Source: a virus. From it: 64,000 nt of DNA. Position 1 is the first letter of the stretch, and every line of letters begins with the position of its first letter. The stretch is from the IMG/VR virus record IMGVR_UViG_3300027573_000779, positions 124,001-188,000 of that record; one strand, 5' to 3'. The notes below the pieces were generated by a model that saw only the letters and a program-made list of their open reading frames with translations, made no database searches and had not been told where the DNA came from. Both the position numbers and the translations under genes were made by a program. Shown piece by piece: positions 1-8,484 of this stretch.

Positions 1-2
1 TG

Positions 3-3000
3 CCAAACTTTGCAAAAGCTCCGCAATTTTCTCAACTTCAATTAAAAGAAATTTTGGGCGGCTCAACTGAAGCTAGAAAAGCTGTTTTCCAAGACAGTCA
101 ATTTGTTTTAAAATACGGAAAATCTTCTGGTCACGCTATAAATGAATTTGTTTCAAATAGATTATTTAATGCTTTTGGCGAAAACGTGCCCGAAGCTCAA
201 TTAATTGACACTCCTCAAGGTAAAGCCTTTCTGTCTAAATTCATCCAAAGTCAATCTTTTGGAGAACTGTATGATAAAGGAGATATTAATACAAGACAAA
301 GATTAATTCAAGGAGTTAAACCTTCTTTTGCGGCTCATGCGGCCTTTGCTAATTGGGACGCATTTGGCGATTGGAATCCAGCAGGAGCCAATGTAAGACT
401 AGATTCAAATAATAGACAGTTTTTTGTGGACTTGGGTGGGGCTTTAGCTTATAGAGGTTTGGGCGCACCTAAACCCAATTTTGGTCCAGAAGTGCCCGAA
501 CTGCGTTCTCTTATTGATTATGCATCTAATCCTTATGCTAAAGCCGCTTTTAAATTTCAACCAGAAGAGCTAAAATCTAATGTTGCCGATTTTCTAAAAA
601 GAACTCCGTCAAATTTAAGCGGTTTGTTAGAGTCTTTAAATAGTGAAACCCAAGGGGACCCACATATCACTAAAGCACTAAAACAAATTCCTAATCGTTT
701 AAATTATCTTAGAAACTTTATTAAATCCAAAGGTTCTATCCCAAATTTCGCGTTCTTTTCAGGAATAGCTTCTGTCGCGCAATCACTTACAGGAGCTAAA
801 AAACTTCCAAAACAAAACATTCGTGCTAACATTACTCCCGAAGAAATGGAGGCAATCTATTTTAATTACGCTAAAACCATTTATAATCCTCAAAAAGGAA
901 AAATCCCAGTAGGTTTAAATTATTTTGCGAACAAGGCTTTCAATTCCGCGATGTTTGAACATCAAGGCTCTTATGTTTTTGGTTCTCACGATAACGAGTT
1001 GTTCCTTCCAACTCACTTTGCTCCAAAAAGCTTAAAGGGCGGATTTGCGGCGCAAAAAGCATTAAGTGAATATTCTAATGTAATGTATGCCGTAACTCAG
1101 GAAATGACCCCAATGCTAGAAAGACTTGGGTTCAGTGTGGCTAAATCTGGAGTTAAAGTTCCCTTCAGGGGCGGAACTGCATTAAAAGACTTTTTGGTTT
1201 CTGATAAACTGCGAACCCCAATGTTTCTTACCAATTTCCTTTCTCAAATGAAACAGGGAGCGGGTTCTAAATACGTTAAACAATATTTAACAAGAGAAGA
1301 CCAAGCTAAATTTAGTCATTATTATCCTTATGGTGGGGGAACTCCGGGCGAAGATGAAGCTATTGAATACTTAAGAAACAGAGGAATTACAGCTAATCAG
1401 GGCAAAATTCCTTCGTCTAATGCGTATTTAAAAGCTAAGTTAACGCACGTCCCCAATTTTGCTCTTCTTGACTCTCTTAGGAGTTTAATTGATGTTCAAA
1501 ACAATAAGTTTTTGGGTTCGAAATTACCCAATACACTTGGAGAAATTTACCCTGTTATAAGGGACCAATTTCCTAAAATAGGACCAATCTTAAAGGGAAT
1601 TAACCCTAGATTACTACTAGATGATATTAATGTTGATAGTGGGACATTATATCGAGGTTTTGCTAGAGCTGTGCGCTCAAAAACATATGACGGTCCTTTT
1701 AGAGCATATGACAGTCCTATTAAACCCTCCGAAACCGTCACAGGTGAACTTGACTTTTTATATAACTTTACGCACGCTTTAAATAGAGGCCAACCGTTAA
1801 AATTCCAAAAAGCCTCGCTAGAAGCCCTGTTCCAAATTGGCGCTCAAGCAAAACAAGAAGGGATAACTGATAAAGTAGGTATCAATACAAATAGCGACCC
1901 ATTTTTTAGAAACCTCGGAAACCCGCAACAACATAGAGATTTTGCACGAAACTTTTTAAATTTAGATAAATCAAAACCCAATCAATCCTTTATTCAAAAA
2001 TATGTAAACAAAATTTTTGACAGAAACAATATAGATGCTGATGAAAACCATATTTCAAAAAACATTGATGTAGGAAACAACACATTGCGTTTATATATTG
2101 AAAAAGAAAGAGGTGACATAAGGTTTTCGTCAAATGGAAGTTTTCATTCTTTAACTGGAGCGGGCGCGTTTTCAACCATGAAAGCTTTAACGCCCGCGTT
2201 AAGAATTATGTTGTGGGGCGCAAGCAAACTAAATCCTAACTTAAAATTTAACTTTAAAGGAGTTTATGGAGACGAAAAAACAGCCTATACCCGTCAAAAG
2301 TTATATTTAAGACAATTAAAAAAGGCCGGAATTCCATTTGAAGGAGGAGTTCATGATACAGCCTATTTTAGTTTTCCAAAAGGAAGTAGTTACAAAAATA
2401 AAGGTAATATTCCCAACTTTGCGGACCCTTTAATTGAGGCTGTTAATAGAGAAATTGCCGCTGGTGTTAATCCTAAGCTTATTAAAGTGGGCCGCCACCC
2501 AAATTTGCGCTCAAGTGAAAATCCCCTAGGATTAGGAGTTTATAATAAGCGCGATGAACCTTCAGGTCTTTATCAAGGTATTTCAAGGGCTATTAGAGAA
2601 GGAATGAATCCTAGAACTTATGGAATGAAGTTCAAAGGAAAGCTGCCAAATTTTGCCCCTAAAGGTGCAGGAGCCGAAAGGGTTCTTCAAGAAGCATCAA
2701 TTAACGAAGGAAGCATAAATACTATTATGGCTCGCTTCCGTGAATTGTCTAGCGCTATTGCCAACTCAACAATTCCATTAAGCCAATTAAGTGCCGCCGC
2801 TCAAACCGTTGCAGCTACAATGCAATCACTTTCTAAAGGACTTGGTTTAACTGAAGAACAAACAAAGAGATTTAGTCAATCAATCGGAGACTCACTAAAA
2901 AGAACTGTCAGTGATGAACAAAATAGACGTAAAGCCGCCGCTGAACCTATTTACTCGTCTGTAGATATTTCAGACAGAAAAAGAGTTAATGCTGCCAGAA

Positions 3001-6000
3001 GAGCGGAAGAAAGAGCTAAAAAAAGAGCAGAAGAAGAGGGATATCTTATTAGACAAGCTGAGGCTTCGGAAAACCGAAGAGAACAAAGAAGATTGGGCAA
3101 CAAAGCTGTTATTTATCCAAGTGGAACTACAACAGAAAATACAAGAACAAGATTAACTCAACCTCCCCTTGAATTTCGTCAAAGGACCTTTAATCCTCTA
3201 GAAAGACAAATAGCTAGAGAAGTGGCTGCAAAACCATTTACATTAGCTTTACCTGAAAGAGCTTTAGGTTTTGCTCGTAAATTAGGAGTTTCAGATAGAT
3301 TTTTAACCTCTTCAGAAAACTATAACCTTTTTAGACAAGTTTCAAGACAGGCGGGTCCAGAAGAAAAACAGGCGCTGAAAGGTATTAGAGACCAAAGAAA
3401 CGCAAGTTTCATTAATAAAGCTTTTGCCGTTTCCTTTGCTGCTCCATTAGTCGGAGGAGTAATAACTGAGGCTATTGGACAATCTACCCCTACCCGAAGA
3501 GGGGTTGGAACCGGAGTTCAAACATTAGCTAACGCCGCAAGTTTTGGCGCTATTGGTGCTCAGTTTGGTGGACCTTATGGGGCCGCTGCTGGCGCGGCTG
3601 TGGGTTTAGCATTTGGATTAATTCCCACCTTTAAAGCTTTTAATGATACATTGCCCGATTTAAGTAAGAGGTTGGAAATAGCCACAGAAGGAGCTAATAG
3701 ATTTTCAGAGGGCTTGAATACATTTATTAGCACTGGCGAGAAGTTAAAGTTTTTATACGAGAATCCAACTCCGAATTTAGGACGTGACGTTGCTAGACTT
3801 CAAGCTCAAAGAGCTACATCTTTTACATTGTTACCAATTGATATCCAAAGACGTTTAACGGAAGCCGAAAAGAAAGGCGACACGACAGAAATCGCAAGTA
3901 TTAGCCAAGAAGGACAATTAAGAAATATCCGAGAAGTGAATGGTCTCGCAATTGCAAAAACCTTAGGAACGGCAGTTCAAGAAAAATCTACTGAAGCTAT
4001 GCTTGCGGGTTTAAAAAGCTTTGAAGCGGAAGTTTTAGGTATTACTAACAAACAAGGCGAAACATTCGCTCAATATCTACAAGAAAACAGGGCAGCTTTT
4101 AACCTATTGAAAGGGCAAAACGATGAAAATTCGATAGACAGACTAAACAATGTAATCAAGAACTTTAGTCCAAATCAATATCAAAACATTTTACCAGCGT
4201 TAAATCAAATAGCCGCCGAAGGAACTCCGTTACGTGGACTTTTTGGGAAAAATTCTTTAAAAACCATTACAAATGAAACCTTTGATTTAAACAAGCAGGG
4301 AGCCGAAGCTAGTTTAAGAAACGTTAAAAATGCCAACAGAAATCTAAATTCTTTTGGAGATGCGATTTTTAAAGTTCAAGAAAGACTAATTGATTTTGGA
4401 GGTAGAGTTAATACAGCTACAACTTTATTAGTATCTAATTTAAGGGCCGCTTCAGAACGTTTGGAAATTCTAGCTGAAGGAACACTGGCCCAAAGAGCGC
4501 CATTTATTAGAGAAGAAAATCTCCCGCTAGTTAGAGCGGGACTAAATACGGAAGTTTTACTTGAACAATTTAATAATCAAAGAACAAATATAGCCGCCGC
4601 TAGTCAAAGAGAAATTGCACTATCTATAAGCGATTCCTTAAATAGATTCTTTGAAGGAGCTTTGGATTTAAGCAAGAGTGAAACCGGAGAAGGTAACAAA
4701 ATTATTGATATTCAAAAGCAAACCCAAGACACAACGCGCCAATTGCTTAGAATTGTAGACCAAAACGGACCCGAAGCACTAAACACTAATTTTGATGAAA
4801 TAAGTGATACTTTAAAAACCCAATTACAATCTCTTAATATAGATATTCAAAAAAGCGGATTTGCTTCAAAGTTCCAAAATTTACAACAAGACCTACTTAG
4901 AAACGTTTCTTTTTCGGTTCGCAGAAATAGAACAGAACAAGGAAACCAAGAATCTGTTTTAAGACAAGATATAATTAATAATGCTGTAAACGACTTAATT
5001 AAAGCTCAACAAGAGACCAATTCCAGAGTCCAACAAAGAAATCTATCTTTAGGGGGCGGGATTGAATCAATTTTAAATACAAACTTTCTATCTCAAAGGC
5101 GCGGCTTTGCTTACGAAGAAAACGCGGGAAGAATCCTAGGTAGAAATGATATTATTGGAGCTAACGCTTTAAGACAGGCAGATTTATTAAACTCTTTTAA
5201 TGTCGAAGTTCCTCAAGAGCTTAGAAACCGTATTGGAAGGGGCGCACAGTCAAATCTTCAAAGGGCAGGTATTAGCTTACCTCAAGAAGCTATTGACCAA
5301 ATGATAGAAAATAGGTATCCGCGTGAAGGGACTGACCAAGAAATCCAAAAGGTTATTCTCCAAACTACCAGTTTATACAAAGCTTTAGAAAAGCAATTTA
5401 ATGACCCATTAAAAATTACAAGTCAGGGGATTTCAGAGTTAGTTGCTTTAGCTAAAGGAACGGGTTTAAGAATTACAACCCAAAATACGCCAATTGAAGA
5501 CACTGCTGCGTTTTTCGATAAAAAAACAGAATCTCAAACCGCTCCAACCAAAACGGTCCCAACTCAATTACAAGATGTTGATAGCAGAATAAACACACTA
5601 ACTAAGACGAGTTTAGATATTTTAAACAGGCAAGGAAAACGGACTGATATTATAAACTCAATCCAAAAAGAGCTAAATCAAAGCGAAGATTCTCATCAAG
5701 TTCGTAGTGTTAGTCCGTTTGCTGCTCTTGGTAGAACTAGCGGCCAGTTGACAACGGAACCAACACCAGCTCAAATTACTGCAAAAGCCATACTTTTAGA
5801 AACCAAAAAAGACTTTGATAAAAACCAATTGAGACAAAAAGACTTAGAAAAACAAATCAACGAACTCCGCGAACAAAAAAGAATCTTAGAGTTTCCACAA
5901 GACCCCATCAATCAACTCTTAAATTTCTTTCCTTCACAAAGAGGAAAACTAATTGAAGAAGCCCGAACTCCAATCAATACCGAGGTTCTTGGACCAATCT

Positions 6001-7649
6001 TGCCACCAGAACTAGAACGAGAAAGACTTAAAAATGAAATTCTTGAACTAGCAAAAAGCTTTGGATATTTAACAAACGTTATAACCAAGTTTAGTGGCCG
6101 AATCAACGATATATCAGTTCTTCCTAGAAACAGAAGAGGGGCACAAACTCTTGTTGACACCAGTTTAGGTCAAATTAACGAAAACGAAGAGCCTTTATCA
6201 AGAAGAAGACTGTTTGAAACGGCTGGCGCTGCCGCTGGATTCTGGAATTCAGCCAACGACACTGTTCTAGAATTCCAAAAAACAATAATTGACACTGCTG
6301 AAACTTTTAGAAGTTCATTCAAACAAGCCGCTGGCGACATGATTACAGGCTCTAAGTCTGTGGAAGAAGCTTTTAGGGAAATGGGCCTGAATATTGGTAA
6401 CAGATTCTTGAGTAATGTAGCTGGCAACTCGGTTGACTCACTTTTAGGACTTTTGGGCCAAGCTGGAGGAGGACTTGGCAGCTTCTTTACCACAAAACGG
6501 AACACTGGTGGGCTTATTCAAAAGTTCGCTAAGGGTGGTAGAGTAAAAGGTGGTTCGGGCACTAGAGATGATGTTCCCGCTCTACTAGATGGAGGAGAAT
6601 TTGTAATAACTAAGCGTGCGGCACAAGCTATTGGTTATGAAAAACTTAATAAACTTCAAAAAAGAGCAGAATCAGGCAAATTTAATACTGATGGCGGACC
6701 AAGTGGCGCACCTTCTGAAGTATTAGTGGGTGCTAATTCAGTAAGAATTAATCTCCAAAACGCATTTAAGTATAATGACGCTTACAAGCCAACCAAGGGA
6801 ACTTTGGCTGTTGACCCTAGATTATCTGCCTTTGCGCTGACAGACGATAACAACCCTCAGAATCAAATCAGGGTTGAAAGAGAAGCGGCATTTTATAGTT
6901 ATTTGCAAGCTCGCAAACAATATCATGCGCAAAAAGTTAAAACTTTAAGTGAATACGAGGAACGGCGCAGGGTGCAGGCGGGGATGATTGTTTTCAGTGC
7001 CGCTTTAAGTGGACTTAGCGGCTTTTTAAACTCTAGTGGAAACAGTGGCCAACCTGCATCACATTACAGTGCCTTTGATACCAGTCCTGTAAGTCGCAAT
7101 CCTAGCTTATATCGCTTTGCTTCTGGTGGACCAGTTAGAACACCTAAAGTTCCAGCTTTATTAACTGGGGGCGAGTTTGTGTTCTCTCCTGCCGCAACCA
7201 GAAACATAGGTCTTTCAACCTTGGGTTCGATGAACCAAGTGCGCGGCTATGCCGATGGGGGCTTAGTTTCGCCTTTTGGTAGCGTTACTCAGGTTGGAGA
7301 TAATAGATTAACAGACTATCTCTCCAAGTTAATCATGGTGTCTGAGTCAATCAGAGAAGCTATTGGAGCACAAAAAGGAACGCCGAACGCCAAGCCCCAA
7401 AAGGAAACTTCTCAGGCTATTAATAACAATATCAGTATTTCTATTACTGTTAATAAAGACGGAAGCGTTAAGAGTAATGTCAACAGCGAAAATGGCAAGA
7501 AAAATGATGGAAGCGGCAACAAAGAAGAAAAAGAAACTGAAGAAGAGAAATATAAGAGACTTGCGCGAATGATTGACGGTAAAGTTATGGAAGTCCTAGC
7601 TCGCGAACAAAAACCGGGAGGCGTTCTTTACGACTTGGATTCAAGATAA
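3..7649 (+). CDS. Tail tape-measure protein with embedded kinase-like domain (5' partial)
   Basis: The frame is open to the left edge, so the true start lies outside the window. The C-terminal half looks like a tape measure: long helical, Q/N/R-rich stretches, a Gly/Ala-rich hydrophobic segment (nt 3410-3660), and two GGEFV-type segments (nt 6535-6610 and 7128-7190) typical of tape-measure C-termini. The N-terminal part (nt about 57-600) resembles the HipA/PI3K-like kinase domains of phage polyvalent proteins, with an FVLKYG strand, NEF helix, NWD and FVDLGGAL motifs. The motif (I/V/L)PNFA recurs at nt 3, about 737, 1450, 2407 and 2645 and seems to separate domains. The role (tail length plus delivered effector domains) is inferred; kinase activity is unproven. 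Confidence 0.85.
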   Translation, partial: PNFAKAPQFSQLQLKEILGGSTEARKAVFQDSQFVLKYGKSSGHAINEFVSNRLFNAFGENVPEAQLIDTPQGKAFLSKFIQSQSFGELYDKGDINTRQRLIQGVKPSFAAHAAFANWDAFGDWNPAGANVRLDSNNRQFFVDLGGALAYRGLGAPKPNFGPEVPELRSLIDYASNPYAKAAFKFQPEELKSNVADFLKRTPSNLSGLLESLNSETQGDPHITKALKQIPNRLNYLRNFIKSKGSIPNFAFFSGIASVAQSLTGAKKLPKQNIRANITPEEMEAIYFNYAKTIYNPQKGKIPVGLNYFANKAFNSAMFEHQGSYVFGSHDNELFLPTHFAPKSLKGGFAAQKALSEYSNVMYAVTQEMTPMLERLGFSVAKSGVKVPFRGGTALKDFLVSDKLRTPMFLTNFLSQMKQGAGSKYVKQYLTREDQAKFSHYYPYGGGTPGEDEAIEYLRNRGITANQGKIPSSNAYLKAKLTHVPNFALLDSLRSLIDVQNNKFLGSKLPNTLGEIYPVIRDQFPKIGPILKGINPRLLLDDINVDSGTLYRGFARAVRSKTYDGPFRAYDSPIKPSETVTGELDFLYNFTHALNRGQPLKFQKASLEALFQIGAQAKQEGITDKVGINTNSDPFFRNLGNPQQHRDFARNFLNLDKSKPNQSFIQKYVNKIFDRNNIDADENHISKNIDVGNNTLRLYIEKERGDIRFSSNGSFHSLTGAGAFSTMKALTPALRIMLWGASKLNPNLKFNFKGVYGDEKTAYTRQKLYLRQLKKAGIPFEGGVHDTAYFSFPKGSSYKNKGNIPNFADPLIEAVNREIAAGVNPKLIKVGRHPNLRSSENPLGLGVYNKRDEPSGLYQGISRAIREGMNPRTYGMKFKGKLPNFAPKGAGAERVLQEASINEGSINTIMARFRELSSAIANSTIPLSQLSAAAQTVAATMQSLSKGLGLTEEQTKRFSQSIGDSLKRTVSDEQNRRKAAAEPIYSSVDISDRKRVNAARRAEERAKKRAEEEGYLIRQAEASENRREQRRLGNKAVIYPSGTTTENTRTRLTQPPLEFRQRTFNPLERQIAREVAAKPFTLALPERALGFARKLGVSDRFLTSSENYNLFRQVSRQAGPEEKQALKGIRDQRNASFINKAFAVSFAAPLVGGVITEAIGQSTPTRRGVGTGVQTLANAASFGAIGAQFGGPYGAAAGAAVGLAFGLIPTFKAFNDTLPDLSKRLEIATEGANRFSEGLNTFISTGEKLKFLYENPTPNLGRDVARLQAQRATSFTLLPIDIQRRLTEAEKKGDTTEIASISQEGQLRNIREVNGLAIAKTLGTAVQEKSTEAMLAGLKSFEAEVLGITNKQGETFAQYLQENRAAFNLLKGQNDENSIDRLNNVIKNFSPNQYQNILPALNQIAAEGTPLRGLFGKNSLKTITNETFDLNKQGAEASLRNVKNANRNLNSFGDAIFKVQERLIDFGGRVNTATTLLVSNLRAASERLEILAEGTLAQRAPFIREENLPLVRAGLNTEVLLEQFNNQRTNIAAASQREIALSISDSLNRFFEGALDLSKSETGEGNKIIDIQKQTQDTTRQLLRIVDQNGPEALNTNFDEISDTLKTQLQSLNIDIQKSGFASKFQNLQQDLLRNVSFSVRRNRTEQGNQESVLRQDIINNAVNDLIKAQQETNSRVQQRNLSLGGGIESILNTNFLSQRRGFAYEENAGRILGRNDIIGANALRQADLLNSFNVEVPQELRNRIGRGAQSNLQRAGISLPQEAIDQMIENRYPREGTDQEIQKVILQTTSLYKALEKQFNDPLKITSQGISELVALAKGTGLRITTQNTPIEDTAAFFDKKTESQTAPTKTVPTQLQDVDSRINTLTKTSLDILNRQGKRTDIINSIQKELNQSEDSHQVRSVSPFAALGRTSGQLTTEPTPAQITAKAILLETKKDFDKNQLRQKDLEKQINELREQKRILEFPQDPINQLLNFFPSQRGKLIEEARTPINTEVLGPILPPELERERLKNEILELAKSFGYLTNVITKFSGRINDISVLPRNRRGAQTLVDTSLGQINENEEPLSRRRLFETAGAAAGFWNSANDTVLEFQKTIIDTAETFRSSFKQAAGDMITGSKSVEEAFREMGLNIGNRFLSNVAGNSVDSLLGLLGQAGGGLGSFFTTKRNTGGLIQKFAKGGRVKGGSGTRDDVPALLDGGEFVITKRAAQAIGYEKLNKLQKRAESGKFNTDGGPSGAPSEVLVGANSVRINLQNAFKYNDAYKPTKGTLAVDPRLSAFALTDDNNPQNQIRVEREAAFYSYLQARKQYHAQKVKTLSEYEERRRVQAGMIVFSAALSGLSGFLNSSGNSGQPASHYSAFDTSPVSRNPSLYRFASGGPVRTPKVPALLTGGEFVFSPAATRNIGLSTLGSMNQVRGYADGGLVSPFGSVTQVGDNRLTDYLSKLIMVSESIREAIGAQKGTPNAKPQKETSQAINNNISISITVNKDGSVKSNVNSENGKKNDGSGNKEEKETEEEKYKRLARMIDGKVMEVLAREQKPGGVLYDLDSR

Positions 7650-8482
7650 TCAAGACGTTTCTGAAGTTTAATAATTTCCTGTTCAAGCATATGAACAGCT
7701 TGATTATACACAATATCCATAGTGAAGCTGTTTTTGGCCATTGTGGGCAAGTTTAAAACAGGAGTAAAGTCTCTAGAAATAGAATATTCAGTGTTAAAAA
7801 GGGTTGGGCCAGTATAGGGAATATTCAAATAAAGTTGCCATTTAGAACAACTTATATTGATAACTTTAAGTTCTCGCGGCAAAGGAGTTTCAACAATGAT
7901 TTTATTTACTGACGAATTTACTTGAATAATTCTATTGGTTACAGTAGTATATTCATTTAAATAAATAAATGAAACACCAATTTTAGCATTCTTTCCAGTG
8001 CCGCCGCTTAAAAAACATTCCGTAGATGAAGTCATAACATATCTACCTCTGTTTTTTATATTTATTCTTTTGATTTTGCCCTCTTCAACTCCTATTACAT
8101 TTATTTGCGCCGCAACCCCAATTCCGCCTTCTAAAGTCAGCACGTCACCTACTGAATAACCAGTGCCAGCATCCAAAATTGACACTACTGTATCCAATTC
8201 AAGCTCTTTATAAGAAATCTTTATTACATCTTCTACTTGAAGGTGAGGCGCGACTATTTCATTAATCACAATAGTTTGAAGTCCTTCAATAATGCAATTA
8301 TTAAACATAAAAACACATTCTTCCTTTTTATTTATAAAATAGAATGCGTTTTGACTGTTAATAGTTAAATAAGTTCCATCAACAACTTCTCTTAAATCGT
8401 CGCTGGAAGAAACATAGGCAATATGACTACCGTTCAAGATAGACAAACTGCCTCCTTTGATTTTTTTACGTTGAAGTAACAT
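7628..8482 (-). CDS. Probable fibre- or tail-associated virion protein
   Basis: 284 aa. A beta-rich middle carries the motif GTGYSVGDVLTLEGG, a type common in phage fibre and baseplate proteins, followed by another Gly-rich segment. The C-terminal 25 residues form a short coiled coil (LEQEIIKLQKRLDYLES), a possible oligomerisation tail. It lies 2 nt downstream of the fibre gene in the same direction and overlaps the convergent tape-measure gene by 22 nt. The exact role is unknown. Confidence 0.7.
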   Translation of the reverse strand: MLLQRKKIKGGSLSILNGSHIAYVSSSDDLREVVDGTYLTINSQNAFYFINKKEECVFMFNNCIIEGLQTIVINEIVAPHLQVEDVIKISYKELELDTVVSILDAGTGYSVGDVLTLEGGIGVAAQINVIGVEEGKIKRINIKNRGRYVMTSSTECFLSGGTGKNAKIGVSFIYLNEYTTVTNRIIQVNSSVNKIIVETPLPRELKVINISCSKWQLYLNIPYTGPTLFNTEYSISRDFTPVLNLPTMAKNSFTMDIVYNQAVHMLEQEIIKLQKRLDYLESKS

Positions 8483-8484
8483 TA

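Noticed and set aside
5912-6505. Minus-strand ORFs inside the tape-measure gene
   Set aside because: Opposite-strand shadows of a long coding frame, with no promoter or ribosome site.
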